Below are positions 34,067 through 40,747 of a DNA stretch of 40,747 nucleotides, one piece after another. Position 1 is the first letter of the stretch. Each line of letters opens with the position of its first letter. A program made the translations under genes and the position numbers. The notes under the pieces are model-generated. The model worked only from the letters and a program-made list of their open reading frames with translations. It ran no database searches and was not told the DNA's origin. The stretch comes from Xylanivirga thermophila. GTDB lineage: Bacteria > Bacillota > Clostridia > Caldicoprobacterales > Xylanivirgaceae. The stretch lies in NCBI RefSeq assembly GCF_004138105.1, contig NZ_RXHQ01000025.1, forward strand, positions 1 through 40,747, in the 5' to 3' direction.

Positions 34067-35759
34067 AAGCTTCGATAAAGTTTTTATATACAGGGATACA
34101 TGGAATGAAATACTATCTAGTATGGACAGCGATATAGTATTTGTACGCCTTGAATGGCTCCATATGTGGTGGAGATATCACGGTTCTGATAATAGGCTGT
34201 TTATACTCATGCTGACAAAGGATGATAGTATAATAGGTTTTTGTCCCCTTATGAAGGTGCCTAGAAGGGGCTATGAGGAGGTAAGGTTTATTGGTGGAGA
34301 CGAGGCCAGCTATATGGATTTTGTAGTCGAGAAGACATATATGAAGGAGGCAATAGAGGGGGTGCTCGATTATCTTGTGCATATGGATGGCAGGTTTTTG
34401 ATAAACCTGCATGGATTTTTTAAGTCGTCTTACGGATGTAGCATAATAAAGGGGTATTTAACCAATTTAAAATGGGCATTTTTAGAGACTGGTATGGAAT
34501 GCTTCTATACGGATATAGGCAGACGGGATTTTGACGACTATCTAAAAAAGCGAGTAAGCCGAAACTCTATAAATACCATGAAACGAAAGAAAAAAAGGCT
34601 TAAAAGATTGGGAAATATATCATTTAAGGCTTTTAATACTAATAAGGACGATATTGAGGTAATATTCAATATCCATGACAAGAGGTGGCAAAGGAAGATT
34701 GGTTCTAGTAAATTCTCAGAGGGCATAACCCGTGAATTTTTTAAAGAATTGGCCCTATCAGATGACATGCCATTTAAAACTACCATAGATACCATATGTA
34801 TAAATAACAAGATAATATCATTCATATATGGCTTTGAATATAATGGTAGATATATATTCTATCGCATAGGCCATGATGATGATTTTGGTATGTTCAGCCC
34901 GGGGGAGATGGTCCTTAGAGAAAAGATTCGGGATTGTTTTGAGGAGGGGCTTGATGTGTTTGATTTTGGCGCAGGTTACGAGCCATATAAGGCGGTGTGG
35001 GGCGAGAGAAGCATAGATGTTATAAGCTTTGTTTTCCCATCAGATAACCCATTTTCTAAGATGGTATATAAATTTCGCTTGGCTAAATGGCGCATTAGAC
35101 AGCACATTAAGAAAAACCCCAGGATATATCATTTTGTAAAATACAAGTTAGGAAAGATAAAATTTTCCCTATATCCTGAGAATGCAAAAAGGGCTATAAA
35201 GAGGATACTCTTTGGTTTTAAGAATAAGATTATGCATAATTTGTCATTTATATATACCAAAGACGATTACTATATAATGGGAAAACAACTGGAGTTTTTG
35301 TATGGTGGTGGGCGGGAGAGATACAGAGTAGAGGATGGGTCGGTTTATAATCTAGATCTTTTGATGGATATTACCCATATGGCATCTCCTGATATTTTAA
35401 GACGATTTTTAAAGGGGGATAGATGTATCATAGTATATACAGATAATGGTGTTCACTGCCTGTGGTTTGATTTTTCCACCATAGATATTAGAAAAGCCCG
35501 GTATTCATGTCCTATAGATAAAAACTCGGGATTTTTATATGAGCATTACACAAATGAAAGAAAGGCAAGGCTTAATAAGCATATGCTATATGTTGCGCTT
35601 GAATATTTAAAGGGAAATGGCTTAGATAAATGTTATTTGGCAGTGGAAAGAAAAGATCATGCATTTATAAATCTATTGAAGGAGGAGGGTTTTAAAAAGC
35701 TCTGGCATGTCAGGTATACAAGATGCTTTGGCAGGCATAGTTATAAGGTATACAAATAG
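34047..35759 (+). CDS. Tandem GNAT (BioF2/CelD-like) acyltransferase fusion
   Basis: 570-residue soluble protein. Residues 1-340 resemble the Acetyltransf_6 (BioF2-like, CelD/FemAB-related) family: VRLEWLHMWWRYHG, the basic run TMKRKKKRLKRLG, YIFYRIGHDDDFGMFSPGEMVLREKIRDCFEEGLDVFDFGAGYEPYK and VWGERS. Residues from about 400 to 570 look like a second, shorter GNAT domain, ending GLDKCYLAVERKDHAFINLLKEEGFKKLWHVRYTR. A basic linker (about 345-395) joins them. The expected role is acylation of the exopolysaccharide or its precursors. The acyl donor is unknown. ATG 34047 lies after GGGAG and overlaps the end of the Wzy-like remnant, which suggests translational coupling. Confidence 0.8.
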   Translation: MKIHVIESFDKVFIYRDTWNEILSSMDSDIVFVRLEWLHMWWRYHGSDNRLFILMLTKDDSIIGFCPLMKVPRRGYEEVRFIGGDEASYMDFVVEKTYMKEAIEGVLDYLVHMDGRFLINLHGFFKSSYGCSIIKGYLTNLKWAFLETGMECFYTDIGRRDFDDYLKKRVSRNSINTMKRKKKRLKRLGNISFKAFNTNKDDIEVIFNIHDKRWQRKIGSSKFSEGITREFFKELALSDDMPFKTTIDTICINNKIISFIYGFEYNGRYIFYRIGHDDDFGMFSPGEMVLREKIRDCFEEGLDVFDFGAGYEPYKAVWGERSIDVISFVFPSDNPFSKMVYKFRLAKWRIRQHIKKNPRIYHFVKYKLGKIKFSLYPENAKRAIKRILFGFKNKIMHNLSFIYTKDDYYIMGKQLEFLYGGGRERYRVEDGSVYNLDLLMDITHMASPDILRRFLKGDRCIIVYTDNGVHCLWFDFSTIDIRKARYSCPIDKNSGFLYEHYTNERKARLNKHMLYVALEYLKGNGLDKCYLAVERKDHAFINLLKEEGFKKLWHVRYTRCFGRHSYKVYK

Positions 35760-35776
35760 AATTTGGAGTGAAGCCT

Positions 35777-36619
35777 ATGGCACTTTTTATAAGAACTATT
35801 ATAAAATATATTCTTGTACCGATCGGCATAATATATGCTGCATTTAACAAGTCAAAAGACGAGATCCTAATATTGATGTACCATAGGGTAGACGATGATG
35901 TAAAAAGGGAACTGGCAGTTACCAGACGGGATTTTAACTGGCAGATGAACTACCTATACAGGAAGGGATATAACGTGATCCCGATGGATGAAGCCTATTT
36001 TAGGATATGGGAACATAGTATAAGGGGAAAGAATATAGTAATCACATTTGATGACGGATACGAAGATTATTATACAAATGCCTATCCAGTGCTTAAAAGA
36101 TATGGATTTCCATCTATTGTATACCTATGTCCGGGATATATAGGTACAGATAAAAAGTATTGGTGGGATAAGGATGAAAAACATGCGCGTTTGATGCAAT
36201 GGAAGCATATATATAGATTAAACCAGGAGGATTTGGTGGATTTCGGTAGTCATACCATGACGCATGTAGATATGGACAAATTGAAGAGGGAAGAATTTGA
36301 TACAGAGCTCGGTATGTCTAAAAGGCTAATGGAAGATAGGTTAAATAGAAGCATCAGGCATTTTGCATATCCAAGGGGCATATACAGTAAGTTTGGGGAA
36401 GAGGCCCTAGGTCGGTATTATGATACGGGGGTACTTATCTCCAATGGAAAAAAGATAGATAAAGAATGTAATATATGTAATGCCTATACATTAAAGAGGA
36501 TACCAATATTAAAAAGCGATGGACGATATCTTTTTATAGCTAGGATAAAGGGTTGGCTCGTGTTGGAAGAGGTTATTAGAAAATTTATCATGTCATATCG
36601 TACTGGCAGGAGGAGATAG
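35777..36619 (+). CDS. Polysaccharide deacetylase (CE4 family)
   Basis: 280-residue NodB-homology enzyme that removes N- or O-acetyl groups from sugar polymers with a divalent metal. TFDDGY is at residues 90-95 with the catalytic Asp and metal-binding Asp. The metal-binding SHTMTH gives His159 and His163. FAYPRGIYSKFGEEAL is the later catalytic block. A hydrophobic N-terminus (about residues 4-22) is a probable membrane anchor, placing the enzyme at the outer face of the membrane. LILMYHRVDD is the usual entry to this family. ATG 35777 has GGAG upstream. GTG 35768 directly abuts that ribosome binding site. In this cluster it probably trims the exopolysaccharide. Confidence 0.92.
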   Translation: MALFIRTIIKYILVPIGIIYAAFNKSKDEILILMYHRVDDDVKRELAVTRRDFNWQMNYLYRKGYNVIPMDEAYFRIWEHSIRGKNIVITFDDGYEDYYTNAYPVLKRYGFPSIVYLCPGYIGTDKKYWWDKDEKHARLMQWKHIYRLNQEDLVDFGSHTMTHVDMDKLKREEFDTELGMSKRLMEDRLNRSIRHFAYPRGIYSKFGEEALGRYYDTGVLISNGKKIDKECNICNAYTLKRIPILKSDGRYLFIARIKGWLVLEEVIRKFIMSYRTGRRR

Positions 36620-36622
36620 CAT

Positions 36623-39007
36623 ATGTCCCGTAAGGATCAGATGGTAAAATCAGTATTCATGGTGACTATTCTATCTATTTTAGGCAAGATAACGGGTTTT
36701 TTCAGGGAAACTGTGATTGCTGCATATTATGGGGCGGGAGGGGCTTCTGATACCTATTTTGTAGCCTATACCCTGCCATCTGTATTATTTTCCATAGTAG
36801 GTGCCAGTATGGGTGTAATATTTGTGCCAATGTATGTAGAGAGATTGAAAGAGCATCAAAAAGCCGCGCAAAAGTTTTCTAGCAGCATAATAAGCATAAC
36901 CATCATCGTAACTTCTATTCTATCCATATTGGGCATAATTTTTTCAAAATATGTGGTAATGTTTATTGCGCCTGGATTTAAAGACCAGGCGCTTAATACG
37001 ACTATCCATCTTACTAGAATAATGTTTCCCATGTTTATATTTATAAGCTTATCATACATAATAACAGGAGTGCTGCAATCCCATGAATCTTTTTTAGTGC
37101 CATCCATAATAAGTGTACCGTCTAATATCGTTATAATATTAAGTGTTATATTATTTTCTAGAGAGTATGGGATATATGCCTTGGGTTGGGGGACGATGCT
37201 AGGTGCAGTTTCCCAGATATTAATACAGTTACCTGCAGTTAAGGGAAAGCTTGATTATAGATTTTGTGTTGAACTTGATGATCCATCCATTCGCTCCTAT
37301 TGGTATTTGCTAGTGCCTGTTATCCTAGGAACTGCAGTGGATAAGGTAAATATAATGGTAGACAAAATGCTTGCCTCATCTCTTATGGTAGGGAGCATAT
37401 CTGCTATAAACTATTCAACAAGACTCCTTGATTTTGCAGGCAGTGTATGTACCGGAGCTATTATAGCAGTTGTGTATCCCAATTTTGCAACTATGTCGGC
37501 AAATGAGGATTATAAAAAGCTAACACATACGACATACAGCGCCGTTATAGGCATATCCCAGATAATTATCCCGGTAACCGCAGCTGCGATAATGCTAAAT
37601 AAGGACATAGTAAGGTTTGTATTTGAACGAGGTGCATTTGAAGAGAAGCATACCAATCTAACTGCATATGCCTTTTCATATTATGCCCTGGGATTATGGG
37701 CAATGGGCATCAGGGAGGTGTTAAACAGGGTATTCTATTCATTGGATGATACCAGTACGCCGATGAAGATTAGTATATTTGCCATGGTATTAAATATAGG
37801 GTTAAATATTCTGCTGGTGAAGAATATGGGTATAGGGGGATTGGGTCTTGCAACAGCTATATCCAGTACAGCTGCAGTTTTGTTTTTACTGCGTCTGCTT
37901 AGGAAAAGGATGGAACATTTTAAGTTAAGGGCATTTTTAAAGGAAGGATTAAAAATAGTGTTGGTGGTGTTTATTATGCTGTATGGGATGTTAGTGTTTA
38001 GAAACTATGTACCCATGGATAATTTTAATATAAAGTTTTTATCCAGCGCAGCTATAGGTTTTGTTATATATATGAGTTTGTCTTGGTACCTTGGCATAGG
38101 TATATTTGGCAGTATTAAGGGTAGAGATAAGCAGCAAGGCAATGACTGTATAGAAGGTATGGAATTTAATAATGATGCACCAGTTAGTGTTATCATTCCC
38201 TGCTATATGTGTAGCGATACCATTGCAAGGGCTGTGCATTCGGTATGGTATCAAACATGGAGGCCAAGGGAGGTAATTTTGATTGAGGATTGTAGCCCGG
38301 ATGATGGAGCTACCAGGGATATGCTACATTATCTAATGTACGTATATCCAAACAATTGGATAAAAATAGTGACGCTAAATAAAAATGGGGGACCGGGTAA
38401 TGGGAGAAATATGGGTTGGGATTTTGCCACCCAGGAATATATAGCGTTTTTAGATGCCGATGATGCCTGGCATCCACAAAAGATAGAAGTGCAGCTTAAA
38501 CTCATGCTGAAAAATCCCCATATAATCCTAAGCGGGCATTCATATGAACTGGTAAAGGGTGGATTTAATGATTTTTACACCATATATACATTGGAGTATT
38601 TTAAAAGTCTAAAAGTGGATTTTATCAAAAATAAAAAAATGCTTCTATCTAATCAATTACCCACATCTTCGGTTATGCTGAAGGGAAGGGATATAGATGA
38701 GCGTTTCGATAATAAAAAGTTCTATTCCGAGGACTATCTCTTATGGCTTAATATAATGCTATCAGGGCATAAGGGTATGAGGATTGATATGCCGCTTTAT
38801 TATATATATGAAGAACATAGAAGGGATGGGCTAAGTAGCAGTTTGTGGAAGATGCAAAAAGGGGAGATAGAGACATATAAAATAGTATGGAGAAAGGGAT
38901 TTATAAATGGCTTTGTATTGGTGATTCTTGAAATGGTATCATATATAAAATATATTAGAAGGTTAACAATAGAAGGTATGACATATATAATAAAAAGATT
39001 TAAATAG
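36623..39007 (+). CDS. MurJ-type lipid flippase fused to a GT2 glycosyltransferase
   Basis: 794 residues in one open frame. Residues 1 to about 500 are a MurJ/MVN-family lipid-linked oligosaccharide flippase with about 14 membrane segments: ILSILGKITGFFRETVIAAYYGAGGASDTYFVAYTLP, LLDFAGSVCTGAIIAVVYPNFATMSA and FERGAFEEKHTNLTAYAFSYYALG. Residues 515-794 are a family 2 glycosyltransferase: VSVIIPCYMCSDTIARAVHSVWYQTW, LIEDCSPDDG, NKNGGPGNGRNMGWDFATQEYIAFLDADDAWHP. The linker contains an internal ATG (38159, residue 513) with a weak ribosome binding site, so the GT2 part might also be made alone. The start is ATG 36623 behind AGGAGG. This joining is unusual. Loss of a stop codon in a damaged operon is an alternative to a designed fusion. 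Confidence 0.88.
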   Translation: MSRKDQMVKSVFMVTILSILGKITGFFRETVIAAYYGAGGASDTYFVAYTLPSVLFSIVGASMGVIFVPMYVERLKEHQKAAQKFSSSIISITIIVTSILSILGIIFSKYVVMFIAPGFKDQALNTTIHLTRIMFPMFIFISLSYIITGVLQSHESFLVPSIISVPSNIVIILSVILFSREYGIYALGWGTMLGAVSQILIQLPAVKGKLDYRFCVELDDPSIRSYWYLLVPVILGTAVDKVNIMVDKMLASSLMVGSISAINYSTRLLDFAGSVCTGAIIAVVYPNFATMSANEDYKKLTHTTYSAVIGISQIIIPVTAAAIMLNKDIVRFVFERGAFEEKHTNLTAYAFSYYALGLWAMGIREVLNRVFYSLDDTSTPMKISIFAMVLNIGLNILLVKNMGIGGLGLATAISSTAAVLFLLRLLRKRMEHFKLRAFLKEGLKIVLVVFIMLYGMLVFRNYVPMDNFNIKFLSSAAIGFVIYMSLSWYLGIGIFGSIKGRDKQQGNDCIEGMEFNNDAPVSVIIPCYMCSDTIARAVHSVWYQTWRPREVILIEDCSPDDGATRDMLHYLMYVYPNNWIKIVTLNKNGGPGNGRNMGWDFATQEYIAFLDADDAWHPQKIEVQLKLMLKNPHIILSGHSYELVKGGFNDFYTIYTLEYFKSLKVDFIKNKKMLLSNQLPTSSVMLKGRDIDERFDNKKFYSEDYLLWLNIMLSGHKGMRIDMPLYYIYEEHRRDGLSSSLWKMQKGEIETYKIVWRKGFINGFVLVILEMVSYIKYIRRLTIEGMTYIIKRFK

Positions 39008-39022
39008 CTATAGAAAAATTCC

Positions 39023-39077
39023 ATCAGAAAGCCCAATATCCTGAAGCTAAAAGCTTCAGGATATTGGGCTTTCTGAT
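39023..39077. terminator. Bidirectional terminator with perfect 26-bp stem
   Basis: A 26-base arm (39023-39048) pairs perfectly with 39052-39077 around AAA. The stem holds AGAAAGCCCAATAT opposite ATATTGGGCTTTCT, giving T-rich ends on both strands. It separates the rightward exopolysaccharide operon from the leftward small gene that converges on it. Confidence 0.92.
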
Positions 39078-39099
39078 TTAGTATCCCCTATGCATATTT

Positions 39100-39297
39100 T
39101 TACTCTACTTTATCATCTGGTCCCAACTCTTTTTTTGCTTTGATGGATACGATAAATCCCCAAGCAGCTACAACTATTAGTACAATAGCATACCAAATCG
39201 GTAGGGCGAAGCCTTCGACCGCTATCCAACCTAAGATACCTGTCAGTATGGATAATAAGGCCAAGATCATCAAGAATAAAATGCTTTTCTTTGTCAT
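39100..39297 (-). CDS. Small two-helix membrane protein, unknown function
   Basis: 65-residue protein on the minus strand with two membrane segments (about residues 5-28 and 32-52) and a charged C-terminal tail (KAKKELGPDDKVE). No family is recognised. It is the only minus-strand gene I accept. Support comes from a strong ribosome binding site (GGGGAGG, complement of 39303-39312) and codon-like composition. A convergent terminator lies downstream, and TATATAAT lies upstream on the same strand (complement of about 39355-39362). An overlapping longer frame on the same strand lacks these. Confidence 0.75.
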   Translation of the reverse strand: MTKKSILFLMILALLSILTGILGWIAVEGFALPIWYAIVLIVVAAWGFIVSIKAKKELGPDDKVE

Positions 39298-39680
39298 TTT
39301 TATTCCTCCCCTCTTTATGGTTTAAGATATTATGTAAACCATATCTCTTATTCATTATATAACCTCTGTGTCCAAAAATAAACAACTTTTTAGAAAAATT
39401 TTATTTATAATTATTTTTATTATAAATAAATTTAACAAATGTTTAAAAGGATGGTAGAATTTTTAGTTTGATAGTGGAAATATAAGGGCATATAATATGG
39501 ATGGTTATGGGGCTTGCGTAGAATTTAAACTTAAGAATTATTTAAACATAATTGGTAGGTAAAATGTATTTGTATATCTAATTTAATGTGTACTATAATG
39601 TTACTATGATAATTTTATAAAAATGATATAATTATGATGTAAAGGATATGCCATTAATATCAGTATAAAATGAGGAGGAG
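39298..39680. promoter_or_regulatory. Divergent promoter region between the small membrane gene and rbsK
   Basis: This AT-rich, gene-free gap of 383 bases holds promoters for both sides. Leftward, TATATAAT lies on the minus strand near 39355-39362. An inverted repeat ATGGTTTA/TAAACCAT (39317-39324 and 39335-39342) lies in the leader. Rightward, TTGTAT (39570-39575), an 18-base spacer and TATAAT (39594-39599) form a good promoter. A further TATAAT is at 39627-39632. No small ORF is convincing here. Confidence 0.55.
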
Positions 39681-39686
39681 ATGGGG

Positions 39687-40580
39687 ATGGATATAGTAGT
39701 TGTTGGAAGTATAAATATGGATTATACTACAAAAGTAACAGAACTCCCACGTAGGGGTGAAACCATAATGTCCAAATTTTTTACCACGGCATCGGGAGGC
39801 AAGGGTGCTAATCAAGCGGTAGCAGCTAGCCGTCTGGGAGCGGATGTATTTATGGTGGGCGCAGTGGGGAATGATTTAGCAGGGCAAACATTGCTAAAGA
39901 GGTTAAAGGATGAGGGAATAGATACAAAAGGTATTTATAAATCAGATTTTCCTTCAGGTAACGCTATGATTACAGTTGATGATAATGGTTCAAATACCAT
40001 AGTGGTATACCCTGGTGCAAACCAGAGTGTAAGCTGTGAAAAAGTAGAGGCATTTGCCAATGTATTAGAAGGAGCCAAGGTTGTAATCGTGCAGCTTGAG
40101 ATACCTTTAGATACAGTTGAATATACCATAAAGCGAGCCAATGAAATGGGGACGAAGGTTATACTAAATCCTGCACCGGCGGCCACTCTTCCAAATGAAT
40201 TATATAAATCTGTAGATATAATAACCCCTAATGAGACTGAGCTGGAGAGTTTGACCGGTATAAGTGATATAGAAAAGGGAGCTAAGACTCTATTAGATCT
40301 AGGGGTAAAGAAGGTATTAGTTACATTAGGCAGCAAAGGCTGTTTTTATATGGATGATAATGAGAGCTTCTATATGGAGCCATTTAAGGTAAAAGCGGTG
40401 GATACTACTGCAGCAGGGGACTCATTTAATGGTGCATTAGCAGTTGCTATGGTGGAAGGTATGGGCATAAAAGAGGGTATAAGGTTTGCAAATGGAGTAG
40501 GAGGTCTTACCACTACCAAGCTAGGTGCCCAGGATTCTCTACCGTATAGGGAAGAAGTAGATAAGATGCTAAAGGATTAA
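39687..40580 (+). CDS. rbsK: Ribokinase
   Basis: 297-residue PfkB-family kinase that phosphorylates D-ribose to ribose-5-phosphate. The ribokinase-type N-terminus is VVGSINMDYTTKVTELPRRGETI, then ASGGKGANQAVAASRLGADVFMVGAVGNDLAG, which is the diagnostic sugar-binding GGKGANQA motif. The middle has LNPAPAATLP and ITPNETELESLTG. The C-terminal DTTAAGDSFNGALAVAM carries the catalytic Asp in the AAGD form usual for ribokinases. ATG 39687 sits 6 bases after GAGGAGGAG (39672-39680). ATG 39681 would touch that ribosome binding site. No ribose transporter or rbsD follows within the window. Confidence 0.95.
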   Translation: MDIVVVGSINMDYTTKVTELPRRGETIMSKFFTTASGGKGANQAVAASRLGADVFMVGAVGNDLAGQTLLKRLKDEGIDTKGIYKSDFPSGNAMITVDDNGSNTIVVYPGANQSVSCEKVEAFANVLEGAKVVIVQLEIPLDTVEYTIKRANEMGTKVILNPAPAATLPNELYKSVDIITPNETELESLTGISDIEKGAKTLLDLGVKKVLVTLGSKGCFYMDDNESFYMEPFKVKAVDTTAAGDSFNGALAVAMVEGMGIKEGIRFANGVGGLTTTKLGAQDSLPYREEVDKMLKD

Positions 40581-40662
40581 TAAAAAAATAGGGATAGATA
40601 CCCCTGTGATCTATAATTGAGTTAGTGTATAATTTTCATGGGCATTGGGTATTAGATTCCAA

Positions 40663-40694
40663 AAAGAGGAAGACCCCCACTAAGGGGGCCTTCC
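40663..40694 (-). terminator. Minus-strand terminator of a gene beyond the right edge
   Basis: The hairpin GGAAG-a-CCCCC / GGGGG-c-CTTCC (40668-40694) is preceded on the plus strand by AAAAAGA. Read on the minus strand this becomes a GC stem followed by TCTTTTT, so it would end a leftward transcript entering from the right. Confidence 0.7.
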
Positions 40695-40747
40695 ATATGC
40701 ATAGTCAATCCTATATAATGTAATCAACAACGAAAAACATTAAGGAG

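Noticed and set aside
39113-39385. Longer minus-strand open frame overlapping the small membrane gene
   Set aside because: It has no good ribosome binding site, shows unusual composition, and overlaps the better-supported 65-residue frame. It is treated as a shadow.
39935-40336. 133-residue minus-strand open frame inside rbsK
   Set aside because: It is a mirror of the ribokinase coding sequence with no start signals.
1-40747. CRISPR arrays, tRNA, rRNA or prophage genes
   Set aside because: No regularly spaced repeats, cloverleaf-like segments, rRNA-like conserved stretches or phage structural genes were seen on reading both strands.

Overview
The window looks like a chromosomal stretch of a low-GC, carbohydrate-degrading Firmicute, most likely a saccharolytic member of the Clostridia. 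The base composition is AT-rich, genes start on AUG, UUG or GUG behind strong GGAGG-type ribosome binding sites, solute-binding proteins are lipoproteins, and sugar ABC transporters occur without a local ATPase. There is no rRNA, tRNA, CRISPR array or phage. Almost everything is on the plus strand. The only minus-strand signals are one 65-residue membrane protein and a terminator at the right edge.

Layout. (1) 1-6163: a rhamnoside module with a 5'-truncated and an intact sugar permease, L-rhamnose isomerase, and a large cytoplasmic GH106-like glycoside hydrolase. The first 65 bases are GC-richer and look like a broken insertion-sequence transposase. (2) 6318-8922: an FAD-dependent oxidoreductase and an SGNH/GDSL esterase, ended by a perfect 54-bp palindrome. 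(3) 9158-13604: a PfkB sugar kinase, a sucrose-phosphate-synthase-like GT4 enzyme, a GalT-like nucleotidyltransferase and a LacI repressor. (4) 13720-19312: a sucrose-type ABC transporter, a GH32 sucrose hydrolase and a fructokinase. Regions 3 and 4 share a LacI-type operator over their -35 boxes, so they probably form one regulon. (5) 19430-22850: a small MESH1-like HD hydrolase, an unrecognised repeat-like protein, and a PAS-GGDEF-EAL protein whose GGDEF site is degenerate. (6) 23032-30045: a 2-hydroxyacid dehydrogenase, a membrane-bound AraC regulator, and an LplABC-type oligosaccharide transporter. A TTTCTACA motif recurs here and before region 2. (7) 30167-39007: an exopolysaccharide cluster with a Wzz-like protein, a frameshifted WecA/TagO-like transferase, a GT4, a broken O-antigen-ligase/polymerase, a double GNAT protein, a polysaccharide deacetylase, and a MurJ-type flippase fused to a GT2 glycosyltransferase. 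(8) 39100-40580: the small membrane protein (minus strand) and ribokinase.

The most interesting candidate for an undescribed system is region 3. Kinase, SPS-like enzyme and GalT-like enzyme, with no visible sucrose-phosphate phosphatase, could together cleave sucrose or sucrose-6-phosphate through a nucleotide-sugar and recover the glucose as Glc-1-P. The second notable point is the exopolysaccharide operon, where two genes are frame-broken and a third is an unusual fusion. Real decay and sequence or assembly error both remain possible.
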